A stretch of DNA of 53,732 bases from Acidobacteriaceae bacterium (GCA_025462885.1 JAOAPN010000001.1:1-53732); one strand, 5' to 3'; numbered from the stretch's first letter, positions 34,030-43,674 are shown. Made by a program: numbers and translations. The notes: generated by a model not told the origin, from the sequence alone.

Positions 34030-35787
34030 TCAGGGCTTCTGGGCTTCGATGTTCTGCTTCACTGTGGATGGTGTTCGTAGATCCAGCGGTATCCCTTTGA
34101 GCAGGTAGTGGTTCAGCGTCGCCGGATCATTCCACCGTATGTCCCAGCCGTGGTCGACAGCGATCAGAATGTATTGTCCCGGAATCACAATGTCCAGGTC
34201 GAAGCTTCCATCGGTATTCGTCTGATCGCGCCGGGGCTCGGCGATACTTCCGACCTCGCCGACGGTGATCGGCACCAGCAAGACGACCGCGCCGACGGCG
34301 GGCTTACCGTCAAGAGTTGCGATGCCGTTCACCGTGGCGCGACCCGTGGCGATGTGGATTGTAAGCGAGGAAGCACCGATGGGAATGGTGACGACTCGGC
34401 CAGCGATTTCTTTTGATCCCTGCAATACCCCTGCCAGAAAGTAGTTTGCGCTTCCGCTTTGAAAGATCGAATAGCGTCCCGGCGGTAGATCGATGCTTCG
34501 CGCCGAGGGAGAGGCCTGCTGCCCAGCGGTTGTACTGCTCGGGAGCGCACCAAGGCCGCCGCGGCGGAATGTGCCTCCGCCTCCGTCACGGTTTGGGATC
34601 GAGCGGAAGGTATTCCGTTCATTCGAGACATCCACGAAGGCCAGCGGCAGCGACTCGGTACCGGGGCCACCGTCGATCTTGATATCGACATTAGCGGTAT
34701 TGGCTGCGGAGGCCATATCGAGGGTGTGGGGTGAATTCGCGTTGATCTCTACGAGGGTGGAGCGACCCGGCTGGCCCGTCCCGTCCGGCGTCTGGATGCG
34801 ATAGATCCCTGGAGCAAGTCCACTGATCTCGAGCTGGCCCTGGGCATTGGTGGTGCTGGTGGGAGCGAAGAAGTTATTTGGCGATGCGCTGGTGACCTGC
34901 GGATATACCACGAAGCGGCGACTGCCATCCGGCCCGACAGGTTCTGCGGGTAGAACTGGAATCCGCAGATGGAATGCAGGCATGGGCAAGAGTTGCATGT
35001 CGGCTTGACGCGTCTCGCCATCGTGCAACGAGATCGTCTGCGCGGCATTGCCATCGGCCACCCCGGGATACCAGGTCAGGGGATAGACGACATCGAGGGA
35101 AGGATCGAGTTGCGCCGCGCCGCCGGAAGTCCGGGAGGGCGGTGCCGCTGTAGCGTACCAGGGCTGCGCCTGCACGGTAACGCGATAGTCGCCGGGAGCG
35201 AGTCCGCCCACCTCGTAGTGGCCACGGTCGTCCGTCGAGGCGGAACCACGGTTCACCGACGCTCGCTCTCCATCCACCCCGGCGCGAGGCACGGCAAAGA
35301 CCTGGATCTGCGCCCGCCGGACCCCCTCGTTGCCTTCGTCTCGAATGGTGCCTGTTATGACAGAGTCCGGGATAAGCCGAAAAAGCAGCTCGAATGTGGG
35401 AGCATGCTCCGTCAGGACAATCGAGGAAGAAAACCCTTCGTGCTGATCGAAACCCTGCGGCCGAAGACCCGGAGCCCGAGCAAGAAGAGCCCAGCTTCCC
35501 GCAGAAGGCAGTGACAGAATAAAGCGACCGTGCTCGTCGGTGTCGGCTCCATCCTGTGGAGCGATGGAGCGGCGTGGCGTCGCTCCGCTCCGGTCGATCC
35601 TTGTCGGAACGATACGGCAACGGGGAACTGGAGCGCCCGTGGAGCTGCTGACGACCGTACCTGTAATCCTGTACGGAGTTGTAGACACTTGCGTGGGAAC
35701 CGCCTGCTCCGCCGTTTGAGCCACGGCGGGGACCAGCACGAAAACAAGAAGCAACAGGGAAGCGGGCGAACGCGCGAGGAGGTTCAA
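34030..35787 (-). CDS. Secreted carboxypeptidase-regulatory-like protein (downstream paralogue)
   Basis: 585 residues. A signal peptide (SPASLLLLVFVLVPAVAQTA) is followed by several Ig-like CarboxypepD_reg/peptidase-associated domains, e.g. YRITGTVVSSSTGAPVPRCRI, then SVITGTIRDEGNEGVRRAQIQVF, and GLAPGDYRVTVQA. No catalytic site is visible. It should sit outside the inner membrane, likely in cell-surface or polymer interaction. The TTG start overlaps the stop of the upstream paralogue (TTGA) with a GAGGAG site, so the two are translationally coupled. Such pairs are abundant in Acidobacteria; function unknown. Confidence 0.82.
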   Translation of the reverse strand: MNLLARSPASLLLLVFVLVPAVAQTAEQAVPTQVSTTPYRITGTVVSSSTGAPVPRCRIVPTRIDRSGATPRRSIAPQDGADTDEHGRFILSLPSAGSWALLARAPGLRPQGFDQHEGFSSSIVLTEHAPTFELLFRLIPDSVITGTIRDEGNEGVRRAQIQVFAVPRAGVDGERASVNRGSASTDDRGHYEVGGLAPGDYRVTVQAQPWYATAAPPSRTSGGAAQLDPSLDVVYPLTWYPGVADGNAAQTISLHDGETRQADMQLLPMPAFHLRIPVLPAEPVGPDGSRRFVVYPQVTSASPNNFFAPTSTTNAQGQLEISGLAPGIYRIQTPDGTGQPGRSTLVEINANSPHTLDMASAANTANVDIKIDGGPGTESLPLAFVDVSNERNTFRSIPNRDGGGGTFRRGGLGALPSSTTAGQQASPSARSIDLPPGRYSIFQSGSANYFLAGVLQGSKEIAGRVVTIPIGASSLTIHIATGRATVNGIATLDGKPAVGAVVLLVPITVGEVGSIAEPRRDQTNTDGSFDLDIVIPGQYILIAVDHGWDIRWNDPATLNHYLLKGIPLDLRTPSTVKQNIEAQKP

Positions 35788-37493
35788 GGCTTCTCCTCAC
35801 TTTCAGGCACCGCGCTCAGACTCAACGTCGTCTGGCCGCCTACTGTGATGACGACCGACTTCACATGGGTTGCGTAGAGCGCGAGGTTCGCAGGGTTCGT
35901 AAGGTCCACTGGGTGACGGTGTTCAAATGCAACTGCCTGATAGGTTCCGGGGGCGAGGAACGGGCTCTCGATCTTGCTGTTGGTGCCGTTGCAACGCAGG
36001 TTGGAGATCGGCACAACGGAAGGCCCAGTCGCAACCAGGTAGACCCAGCAGCTCTTCGCCGGACTATCGAGAAGCGTTACGCTGGCTTCCAGACTTCCGG
36101 TCTGATTGCTGACGACGAGACGAATCGGGGCACTGCTCGACCCCGGAGTGACGGTGAGCCCTTGCGCGAGGAGATCGGACGTCCCGTAACTTGCCGACTT
36201 GATATACCAGGGGCCATTCCCACGAGCGAGCAGACGATAACTCCCGGGCGAGATGTTGAAGCTTGGAACACCATTCCGCGGAGAAGCGAGAGGGACAGAA
36301 GACCGCAAACCACCATCCTCCTCCTGACCTTCGGCCTCAACCCGAAGCAGGGACAGGCCGAACTGCAGAGGAGTCGGTTGAGAGTTGGTGCCTCCCATTC
36401 GAATCGAGCTGGCACTGTTCCCGCCCGTGCGCTGATTCGAGTTATCGGACGTTGACGAGGAGTCAATGGAGAGTTCTACCGGGATCGAGGAAGTCGCTAC
36501 AAATCGCAGGACCGCTCCCGCGCCCCCCAGAGGCTGGTCGTCCGGAGTCGCAGTCTCAGCGCCTGTTACTGTGATGCTGGTTTCAGCGGTCTCCAGCGAA
36601 TCCTGACTTTGCAGTTGCGACGTCAGCTTGTAGGTTCCCGCAGGCAGAAGCAAGGTCCCACGACCGGCAGTGCGAGTGGGTGACACCTGCACGTTGAAAC
36701 TGGTGCCATCGTTGGAACGAGCCCGAATGGACGGGAAGCCGCGCTCCGAAGTCGACTCGATGGTTATTGGAACGGGATAGATACGCCGCACCGGCGGACG
36801 GAGATCGAATCGCTGCTCCTCGCCGCTGCGAACGTGGATGACCTGAGAGGCTCCGGGCGCCGGGGTCGGCAGAGCGACAGGCAATACCGCCTCTCGACTG
36901 CCATCGTTACGGCGGGTAAATGCCGTTTCGATCCTGTAGTCGCCTGCGTTGACGGGAATTCGAAATTCGCCATGAAGATCGGTCTGCACCTGTCCGGTCA
37001 CCATCCATCGGGATCCGAGGTCGTCGAAGGTACTCCGACGGGTCGTCACTCCCACATGCGCCAACGGTTGTCCGTCCGGGGCAGTCACGGTTCCGGTCAG
37101 GATAGATTCGGGGTAGAGACGGAATACCAGCGGCTCCGTGATCTGGCTGAACTGGAAGAACAGGTTCGGCTGCTCGAGCGGATCATTCGACAGCGAGTAG
37201 CCCGGCTTGACCACCTGAAAGTTGCCGGCGGCGTCGGTCACCTGGTCGAACTGGAATTTGCCCTCCTGATCGGTCAATATCGCCCGACTGTTGAATCGAA
37301 CCAGTGCGCGAGAGATGGGTGAACCATTGACCGCATTCACGACCTGGCCGGACAGCTTCACCGACGTGGTGGAACTCGCGTTCGCAAGACTCCGTAGTTG
37401 TGCGTCGCCATAAGGCGCGGGGGCTACAAGAATTCCGAGCAGGAGGATGCGAGAGCTAACCGCCCGTCTGATACTGGTCCGGAAGAGTCGCAC
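35784..37493 (-). CDS. Secreted carboxypeptidase-regulatory-like protein (upstream paralogue)
   Basis: About 569 residues from the GTG at 37493. This start has a GAGGA site eight bases upstream and leads straight into a signal peptide (RRAVSSRILLLGILVAPAPYGDAQ). An upstream ATG at 37529 has no ribosome site. CarboxypepD_reg-like repeats follow (KLSGQVVNAVNGSPISRALV, ILTGTVTAPDGQPLAHVGVTT), then Ser/Thr-rich beta-sandwich sequence. It shares its layout with the coupled downstream gene, so this is probably a tandem duplication. Role at the cell surface is inferred. Confidence 0.8.
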   Translation of the reverse strand: MRLFRTSIRRAVSSRILLLGILVAPAPYGDAQLRSLANASSTTSVKLSGQVVNAVNGSPISRALVRFNSRAILTDQEGKFQFDQVTDAAGNFQVVKPGYSLSNDPLEQPNLFFQFSQITEPLVFRLYPESILTGTVTAPDGQPLAHVGVTTRRSTFDDLGSRWMVTGQVQTDLHGEFRIPVNAGDYRIETAFTRRNDGSREAVLPVALPTPAPGASQVIHVRSGEEQRFDLRPPVRRIYPVPITIESTSERGFPSIRARSNDGTSFNVQVSPTRTAGRGTLLLPAGTYKLTSQLQSQDSLETAETSITVTGAETATPDDQPLGGAGAVLRFVATSSIPVELSIDSSSTSDNSNQRTGGNSASSIRMGGTNSQPTPLQFGLSLLRVEAEGQEEDGGLRSSVPLASPRNGVPSFNISPGSYRLLARGNGPWYIKSASYGTSDLLAQGLTVTPGSSSAPIRLVVSNQTGSLEASVTLLDSPAKSCWVYLVATGPSVVPISNLRCNGTNSKIESPFLAPGTYQAVAFEHRHPVDLTNPANLALYATHVKSVVITVGGQTTLSLSAVPESEEKP

Positions 37494-37722
37494 AGAAGTT
37501 TCCTCGATTGGGAAGAACTCTTGAGGCATGAGACTGTGGCTCGATAATAACCGTGAGCGGACTGAATTCCACGAAGCTTGGCCTCATATCCAGGTTCAAT
37601 GCCCACTATGCAAACGTCCGATAACACATATTATGTATAGTGTCGATTCGGCGCGGCGAGCTCTCCTAATGCCCCGGCTTGTGGCATTGGTTTGTTACGA
37701 TGGGCCGAGGCTGTTGCACGCT

Positions 37723-38889
37723 ATGCGGATTGTTCAGACTGTCTTTGGAGTCTTTCACCATTTCGAGTTGGGGCGACAGCTTCATCAACGCGGACATCTC
37801 CAGAAAATCTATTCGACCTGGCCGCACGTCAGGCTGGATCGTGAAGGGCTTCCCCGAGACCTGGTGGAGACCTTCCCATGGATCCATGGCCCGGAAATGC
37901 TCATGCAGCGCTATAACTTTCATAATGCATGGGTCTTGGATCAAACGGGTTACGCGAATGCACTGGCGTTCGACTGGTGGACGTCGCGGAAGCTCAAGAA
38001 CGCTCCGACGCCTGACGCCCTCATAGCGCTTTCGGGCTCCAGTCTGAAGACCGGTCGGGAGCTTCAAGCGCGTGGGTGCCGGATGATCTGCGACCGCGGG
38101 TCGTCGCACCAGCGATACCAGGAGCGGATCGTCGCCGACGAGTATCGTCGCTGGGGCGTGGATCGCCCCGTTACGGATGACCGCGACACCGTCCGCGAGG
38201 AGAAGATTTACGCGATCGCCGATCTGATCACCGTTCCATCGAGTTTTGCGGCTCGGTCGTTTGTCGAAGAAGGCGTCGCCCCCGAAAAGGTTAAGGTGAT
38301 CCCTTACGGTGTGCGGCTGGAGCAGTTTGTCCGGACGGGTGAGCCGCCTGCCGACCGCTTCGAGATACTGTTTGCCGGCTCGGTCAGCCTGCGTAAGGGC
38401 GTTCCGTATCTGCTGGAGGCGTTCGCCAAACTGCGGCATCCGGCCAAGCGGCTGAGAATCGCGGGTTCACTCCATCCGGACATGCAATCGGTGATGGGCC
38501 GGCTTCCGCAGGAACAGGTCGAAATCCTCGGCCCCGTCTCGCAGCCAAAGTTGGCGGAGTTGATGAGTAGCAGCCACGTCATGGTGCTTCCCAGCATCGA
38601 GGAGGGTTTGGCCCTCGTCCAGGGGCAGGCGCTGGCCTGTGGGTGTCCGGTACTGGCTTCGACCAATACCGGCGGCGAAGACCTGTTCTCGGATGGCGTG
38701 GAGGGTTTTATCGTTCCGGTGCGGGACGTCGATGCCCTATTGGACCGGATGCAACGGCTGGCGGGCGATCCGGCTCTGCAGCAGCAGATGAGCGAGGCGG
38801 CTTTGCAGCGGGTTCGGCTGATCGGCGGATGGAACGAGTACGGCGATCGCTGGGAAACCCTGCTGCAAGAGCTGACCGGAAAACTCTAG
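37723..38889 (+). CDS. Glycosyltransferase family 4 protein
   Basis: About 388 residues of GT-B fold, starting MRIVQTVFGVFHHFELGRQL. The C-terminal domain shows ILFAGSVSLRKGVPYLLEAF, ILGPVSQPKLAELMSSSHVMVLPS and IEEGLALVQGQALACGCPVLAS. In the usual E-x7-E pair the second Glu is Gln here, as in some members. It should transfer a sugar from a nucleotide donor during exopolysaccharide or glycan synthesis. The frame is open upstream to 37528, but that part lacks family character. Donor and acceptor unknown. Confidence 0.87.
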   Translation: MRIVQTVFGVFHHFELGRQLHQRGHLQKIYSTWPHVRLDREGLPRDLVETFPWIHGPEMLMQRYNFHNAWVLDQTGYANALAFDWWTSRKLKNAPTPDALIALSGSSLKTGRELQARGCRMICDRGSSHQRYQERIVADEYRRWGVDRPVTDDRDTVREEKIYAIADLITVPSSFAARSFVEEGVAPEKVKVIPYGVRLEQFVRTGEPPADRFEILFAGSVSLRKGVPYLLEAFAKLRHPAKRLRIAGSLHPDMQSVMGRLPQEQVEILGPVSQPKLAELMSSSHVMVLPSIEEGLALVQGQALACGCPVLASTNTGGEDLFSDGVEGFIVPVRDVDALLDRMQRLAGDPALQQQMSEAALQRVRLIGGWNEYGDRWETLLQELTGKL

Positions 38890-38922
38890 CGCTTGTTATC
38901 GGACGCTGGTAATTCCCTCGCG

Positions 38923-39150
38923 TTAGTTTTCTCTTGCTCCGCCGCCCACGAAATGGACGACTTCGATTCGATCCCCTGCGGCGATGCTGGGCTCGGACCA
39001 TGTGGTGCGTGGGCTGATCTCACCGTTGTGCTCAACGGCTACGCGGTCTGCCTTCAGACCCAGTTGACCGATCAGTTGATCGAGGCTTGCAGGTTCGTTG
39101 AGCGAATCGAAGGAGCGGGGCTGGCCGTTCAGAATCAAGCTTAGAGACAT
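38923..39150 (-). CDS. thiS: Sulfur-carrier protein ThiS with C-terminal extension
   Basis: 75 residues of ubiquitin-like fold: SLSLILNGQPRSFDSL, LIGQLGLKADRVAVEHNGEI, AAGDRIEVVHFVGGG. In thiamine synthesis the terminal Gly-Gly is adenylated and then carries sulfur for the thiazole ring. Here four residues (AREN) follow the Gly run, so the free Gly-Gly end would need trimming. An AAAGGAG site lies upstream. With thiD nearby on the same strand it forms a partial thiamine cluster; thiG and thiE are not in the window. Confidence 0.85.
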   Translation of the reverse strand: MSLSLILNGQPRSFDSLNEPASLDQLIGQLGLKADRVAVEHNGEISPRTTWSEPSIAAGDRIEVVHFVGGGAREN

Positions 39151-39214
39151 GGCTCCTTTAGCCTAGCAGGTCCTCCACTCGCCCTATTCCCTGTCAGTGA
39201 TCAGGTTTTGAGCT

Positions 39215-39568
39215 TCAGTTCGAGTTGATGCGAAGGCGGTTCGAGATCCAGCGACGCAGGCTTTGGGCGTGGGCGGCGGCCTCGATGCATTCGTGGAAGT
39301 GTTCACGACTGAGGCGAAGCAGAATCTGGACGGCGTCTGAATCGGCTGCGGTCTGGCGAGTCGTGAGGTAAAAGCGGGAGTCGAGGAGGTATTCGATCGC
39401 GTGGGTCAGGATCTCGAGACCACGGGCGTGCTCCAACGTGACGCGGCGCAGGTCCAGACCAGTCGGCATGGCGAGGGTGCTTCCTGAACGCTCCGATGGG
39501 CGCATGACGGGCTGCCCGAACGAGGTTGCCGGATGGAAGGATGCGGTCAGGATGGGTGCAGTCGACAT
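39215..39568 (-). CDS. Small helical protein of unknown function
   Basis: 117 residues from the ATG at 39568, which has a GGAGG site; the frame upstream to 39676 lacks one. The N-terminal 40 residues are Ser/Pro/Thr-rich. The rest is helical and His-rich (LEHARGLEILTHAIEYLLDSRFY, then LLRLSREHFHECIEAAAHAQSL). No family recognised. It lies between thiD and thiS in the same direction but need not take part in thiamine synthesis. Confidence 0.6.
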   Translation of the reverse strand: MSTAPILTASFHPATSFGQPVMRPSERSGSTLAMPTGLDLRRVTLEHARGLEILTHAIEYLLDSRFYLTTRQTAADSDAVQILLRLSREHFHECIEAAAHAQSLRRWISNRLRINSN

Positions 39569-39654
39569 GGATGAAGCCTCCGTCTCAAGAGACCCTATCG
39601 GCCTGGGACGGGCGGGCTTTACGGTGAAGCGATTGGCGGCTGTTCTATCTCGAT

Positions 39655-40479
39655 CTATCGGGGCTGGAGAGGCCAAAGGTGATTCAAGGGTCCGTTGCCG
39701 CTTCCGCGTGGGATCGCTGACCGGATGGCCTCGGCGACGTAGGCCTTGGTGGCCAGCGCGGCGGGGTGGGGCTGGTCGCCGAGCACGAGGCGGCTGAGGA
39801 GTGAACTGGCAAAAGCGCAGCCGGTGCCGTGGGTGGAGGTCGAGGCGATGTGTTCGCCGGGAAGCCAGACCGGTTCACTGCCGGGCGTGATGAGGAGATC
39901 GTCGGGTGGATTGAGATGGCCGCCCTTGGCGAGTACGATCACGGATTCGCCGCCCCGGATGGATTGCTGGAGAGTCAGGCCGGCGGTCACGAGGCCCGCG
40001 TGGGTCTCTACCGGGAGGCCGGTGAGGACGGCTAGCTCTGCGGTGTTGGGTGTCACCCAATCGACCTGCGGAAGGAGCCGTGTGCGGAGCAGATCCAGCC
40101 CGGCAGGGTCGAGCAGTTCCCTGCCTGAGCTGGAGCGCAGGACGGGGTCGAGTACCACGGGTAGGTGAGGAGCCTTCGCGCGGAAGATTTGCAGAAAGTC
40201 GGCCACTGCCGCCACGTTTCCGGCGGTGGCAAGCATCCCGATCTTGATGCCTGCGGGTGGCAGATCGAGGACCAGGCAGTCGAGCGTTGCGCGAAGGGCT
40301 TCTGGCGACACCGGATAGCTGGACAGTACGCCGCGCGTGGATTGGACCGTGAGACTGGTGATGCAGGAGGTCCCGAAGAGGCCGTGAGCGGCGAAGACCA
40401 TCAGGTCCGCCGTAATACCGGCACCGGACGAGGGATCGAAGCCGGCGATGGTCAGGACGGTCTGCATGGGCTGAGTCAT
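39655..40479 (-). CDS. thiD: Hydroxymethylpyrimidine (phosphate) kinase ThiD
   Basis: 274 residues. The ribokinase-fold motifs of ThiD are clear: VLTIAGFDPSSGAGITADL at the start, GIKIGMLAT, VVLDPVLRSSSGRELL, WVTPNTAELAVLTG, VIVLAKGGHL, and the anion-hole/base motif STHGTGCAFASSLL. It phosphorylates HMP to HMP-P and HMP-PP in thiamine synthesis. No TPP riboswitch is evident in the 200 bases upstream. The next genes on the strand are a small unknown and thiS. Confidence 0.94.
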   Translation of the reverse strand: MTQPMQTVLTIAGFDPSSGAGITADLMVFAAHGLFGTSCITSLTVQSTRGVLSSYPVSPEALRATLDCLVLDLPPAGIKIGMLATAGNVAAVADFLQIFRAKAPHLPVVLDPVLRSSSGRELLDPAGLDLLRTRLLPQVDWVTPNTAELAVLTGLPVETHAGLVTAGLTLQQSIRGGESVIVLAKGGHLNPPDDLLITPGSEPVWLPGEHIASTSTHGTGCAFASSLLSRLVLGDQPHPAALATKAYVAEAIRSAIPRGSGNGPLNHLWPLQPR

Positions 40480-40681
40480 TATTTCATCTGGAGTTACCGA
40501 TAAGCTGACTTTTCAGGAATCCCGAAAGGTGGTTCTCCAACACTCGGTGAGCGCATTGGCTATTTGGCAACAACTGAGCGGCATCCGGGCTATTGAATTT
40601 CCAAGTGGAGGCCGATCTTCCGGAGGTAGGCTCGATCAAATTGACGAATCTTCGCCCGAAGGCGCTCATCCAAGACAGTAA

Positions 40682-41491
40682 ATGAGCGAAACGCGCTATT
40701 TCGTCCACCAACCAGGCGGCATCCTTCGCCGCCATGTGCGCGAAATCTTGTGGGTCCACTCGGAGCGGCCCCGGGTTCAGGTTCTGCTGCCGGAGACCAC
40801 GCTCACACTTGTCTTGCGGCAGTCTGGCTCTGCGTCGATGCGAAACGAGGCCCTTTCCAACGCCATTATCTCGGGCCTGCAACAACGAACCCGCTACATC
40901 GAGCACGCGGCGAACTCCTCGCTGGTTATCGTTCGATTCACGGAGGTTGGCGCACCGGCGATACTGCATGATCGCGTAGACCTTCTCTACAACCGAACGG
41001 CACCACTTGATTCCGTCCTGCCACGGCGAGAGATCGACCATATCCAGAACGTTCTTACCGATACCCGCGAGCTACAACAGCACTTCATGGCGGTAGAACG
41101 ATTTCTCGTCAGTCGTATCCGCACACAGAATGGAATCATTCCGCAGGGTATTTCTCCCCAGATTGAGGCGGCCGCGCAGATGATCCGCAGTTCTCAAGGC
41201 CGGTCTTCCATTGCTGCCATTGCGCGTCATGTCGCCATGAGCCAAAGCGCACTGGAACGACATTTCCGTGTTGCGGTCGGCGTAACCCCCAAGAAGCTCA
41301 GCCGATTGGCACGCTTGCAGCATGTCTGCAGACTATGGGACACCGGAAAGTCTCTTACGGAGATCTCCTTTGAAGCCGGCTACTGCGATCAATCGCACAT
41401 GGTGCGCGATTTCCGGCTCTTCACCGGTACATCACCGGAGGAGTTTTTTCGCGACGCCCCCTCTCACAATCTGCCGATTTTTTCCAATTAG
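40682..41491 (+). CDS. AraC-family transcriptional regulator
   Basis: 269 residues. The C-terminal 100 residues hold the double HTH: SSIAAIARHVAMSQSALERHFRVAVGVTPKKLSRLARLQ, then SLTEISFEAGYCDQSHMVRDFRLFTGTSPEEF. The N-terminal part (YFVHQPGGILRRHVREIL) resembles effector-binding regions of other AraC regulators. It likely controls the three genes downstream on the same strand. The effector is unknown. Confidence 0.9.
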   Translation: MSETRYFVHQPGGILRRHVREILWVHSERPRVQVLLPETTLTLVLRQSGSASMRNEALSNAIISGLQQRTRYIEHAANSSLVIVRFTEVGAPAILHDRVDLLYNRTAPLDSVLPRREIDHIQNVLTDTRELQQHFMAVERFLVSRIRTQNGIIPQGISPQIEAAAQMIRSSQGRSSIAAIARHVAMSQSALERHFRVAVGVTPKKLSRLARLQHVCRLWDTGKSLTEISFEAGYCDQSHMVRDFRLFTGTSPEEFFRDAPSHNLPIFSN

Positions 41492-41658
41492 CGACCCCTC
41501 TTCATTCGCTACCTTCGAGGAATGAGACTCCTCTTCCCGGTGTCCGCATCTCCATCCGGCGTGAAGCGGCAGATCTGTTCTCGTTCGCGCTGCTCACCTG
41601 CTTTGCCGTTCTTTGCCAAACCACTCGTTCCCAGATAGCCAGTTCTAAGGAGAAACCG

Positions 41659-42006
41659 ATGAAGCACTATGCATTGATCTTCTATTCCACACGCACGCTC
41701 ACTCCCGAAGAAAATAAGCAGCGTCCAGTTGATATCGCAAGTTGGGTCAAACAAGTTGTGGATATGGGGATCACACTCGATCCGCGGAATTTTGGAGAAG
41801 CGGAAGCAGACTTCTCCGCACAAGGAAGTGTGTCTAGCTCCGGTAATGGGTCAAGTGACCTCGTGATGGTCACTATTACTTTTTTTGACTCAGCGGACAG
41901 AGACAAGGCTGTCAACGTCGCGCGGATGCATCCTGGCCCGCGCTACGGCGTCACCGTCAAGCTGCGCGAATGGACTTCGCCTCGGCAGACTTTGGCGACG
42001 CAATGA
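41659..42006 (+). CDS. Small YCII/DGPF-like protein
   Basis: 115 residues: a ferredoxin-like small domain beginning MKHYALIFYSTRTLTPEE and ending HPGPRYGVTVKLREW, with a Ser/Gly-rich insert (GSVSSSGNGSSD). The pattern suits YCII-related proteins, which often accompany sigma factors or regulators; their role is unclear. An aaggag site precedes the ATG. It lies between the AraC gene and an NAD(P)-binding gene in what may be one transcript. Confidence 0.6.
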   Translation: MKHYALIFYSTRTLTPEENKQRPVDIASWVKQVVDMGITLDPRNFGEAEADFSAQGSVSSSGNGSSDLVMVTITFFDSADRDKAVNVARMHPGPRYGVTVKLREWTSPRQTLATQ

Positions 42007-42094
42007 ACGATGTGGCCTTATCGCCTGCGAAGCAATTCATTGATCGCAGAACGTCGACCGAAAACGAGACGATAGGATTTGAAAGGAATGATCG

Positions 42095-42721
42095 ATGAAG
42101 CTGGTAGTTCTTGGTGCCACTGGCGGCATCGGAGTCGAAATTGTTCGGCAGGCAATTGAACGTGGTCATTCCGTGACAGCATTTGTCCGCACGCCTGAGC
42201 GACTCAGCACATTCGCCGGGCACATCCGGCTCGTTCAAGGCAACTTGATGGATGCTGCGGAACTTGGACGAGCACTGGAAGGCCACGACGGAGTCCTGTC
42301 GGGGTTCGGGCCTCGTCTGCCTTTGTCGAAGACAGATGCCGACCTATTGGAACGCTTCGCCGCGACATTGACGAACGCGATGCTGCGAACGGCGGTAAGG
42401 CGCGCGGTCATCGTATCGACAGCATTTCTATTCAAGGATTCGATCATTCCCCCCACCTATCTATTTGGCCGGTTGTTCTTTCCGAGCGTTGTTGCCGATG
42501 CCTCGGCGATGGAGCAGATTGTGATGGCGAGTGAACTCGACTGGACCCTGGTGCGTCCACCTCAGCTTACCGACAAACCACAAACAGAGCGGTATCGCGT
42601 GCGGGAAGAACATCTACCCGTCTTCGGTTTCAAGATCGCACGCGCTGACGTCGCGAATTTTATGATCCAGTGTGTTGAGAATCATGTGTCGAGTCGCAAG
42701 ATCGTTGGCCTGTGTAACTAA
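42095..42721 (+). CDS. NAD(P)-binding NmrA-like protein
   Basis: 208 residues of an atypical SDR/NmrA-type Rossmann fold: MKLVVLGATGGIGVEIVRQA, HSVTAFVRTPERLSTF, VQGNLMDAAELGRALEG, and late DWTLVRPPQL. The active-site Tyr-Lys pair of true dehydrogenases is not obvious, so it may be a redox sensor or a flavin-reductase-like protein. The ribosome site (aaagga) is good. Third gene of the AraC-linked run. Confidence 0.82.
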   Translation: MKLVVLGATGGIGVEIVRQAIERGHSVTAFVRTPERLSTFAGHIRLVQGNLMDAAELGRALEGHDGVLSGFGPRLPLSKTDADLLERFAATLTNAMLRTAVRRAVIVSTAFLFKDSIIPPTYLFGRLFFPSVVADASAMEQIVMASELDWTLVRPPQLTDKPQTERYRVREEHLPVFGFKIARADVANFMIQCVENHVSSRKIVGLCN

Positions 42722-42773
42722 CCAAAGCGCAACCTGAACAGCGCACATCGCACATTCCAGATTAAGGTGAATC

Positions 42774-43340
42774 ATGACTATCTATACGGGCGTTCTCTTT
42801 GTTCACGCGATCGCAGTCCTTGTTCTCGCTGCCGGGTTGACGGTGGAGGCGTGGATGCTGTTTCAACTCAGGCGAGCCTCGAGCCCGGGCGAAGTTCGCT
42901 CCTGGACGACTCCAGTTCCGGGGCTCACCGTGGCCAGCATAAGCTCGCTGGTGATCGTGTACGTCACGGGAGCGTATCTGACTGAAAGCTTGAGGGCCTG
43001 GGAGTTCGCTTGGCCGAGGTTTGCGGTACTGGAAATTATATTGTTTGCCGTTTTAGGCGCGCTGACGGGAACGCGGCTACGCGCGATCCGAAGACTTTGC
43101 AATAGCATGAGAGAAAAGGAATCCGATCTGAATGCTAGGCTACGAAGTCCCTTGCTGAAGATTTTGTTGAACATCCGTATTTGGATTGTTATCGGAACAA
43201 ATCTGCTGATGGCAGTCAAGCCAGGATTCGCTGAATCACTAAGCATCGTGGTGGCATCGGTCTTACTCGGATGGGTTTCTTCGCTGGTGACCCTTGGGCG
43301 AAGGGGAGCGAGTTCGACTGCCAGGGCAGGCTCCCGTTAG
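42774..43340 (+). CDS. Integral membrane protein, DUF2269-like
   Basis: 188 residues with four or five membrane helices (TGVLFVHAIAVLVLAAGLTV; LTVASISSLVIVYVTGAYL; FAVLEIILFAVLGALTG; IRIWIVIGTNLLMAV; IVVASVLLGWVSSLV). A basic loop lies between the third and fourth. The layout resembles DUF2269-type proteins. No transport or enzyme motif visible. Likely co-expressed with the NmrA-like gene 52 bases upstream. Confidence 0.72.
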   Translation: MTIYTGVLFVHAIAVLVLAAGLTVEAWMLFQLRRASSPGEVRSWTTPVPGLTVASISSLVIVYVTGAYLTESLRAWEFAWPRFAVLEIILFAVLGALTGTRLRAIRRLCNSMREKESDLNARLRSPLLKILLNIRIWIVIGTNLLMAVKPGFAESLSIVVASVLLGWVSSLVTLGRRGASSTARAGSR

Positions 43341-43674
43341 TGCAAAAGGAACCCATACCGATTGCCACTTGAAGAGGACCTTTCATCGTAGCTGACATCT
43401 AGCCAGCACCTTCTTGAAACGCACCCTCACCGAAGAGCTGCGATCCATCCCGAAGTCGTTTGATCTCGTGTTCCATTCCGGATGACGGTAGCGATCAGTT
43501 GGTGAGAACAGGCCAATGCGCTCATCAAGAGCCGCAAAGGTCACCGCCAAGTTCCGGATGTGTGGTCGTCAAACTGGAAGTAATCCATTCATGGCGGTTT
43601 ACCGTTACTCTGGAGCAACTCGGAAGTATTGAGCTTGTACGTCGGTGAATATAATGCTCTTGATGCGATGGAAT
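43341..43674. other. Intergenic stretch with possible gene debris
   Basis: About 334 bases between the membrane protein and the convergent cytochrome gene. Short frames occur on both strands, broken by stops (for example ANALIKSRKGHRQVPDVW near 43517-43570), and may be debris. No RNA, repeat or promoter could be supported. Confidence 0.35.

Noticed and set aside
36834..37322. A 162-codon plus-strand frame inside the upstream carboxypeptidase-regulatory-like gene
   Set aside because: Antisense of a gene with signal peptide and repeated domain motifs; no independent support.
40480..40681. TPP riboswitch upstream of thiD
   Set aside because: The conserved CTGAGA and ACCTGATCTGG-type blocks are not seen on the thiD strand.
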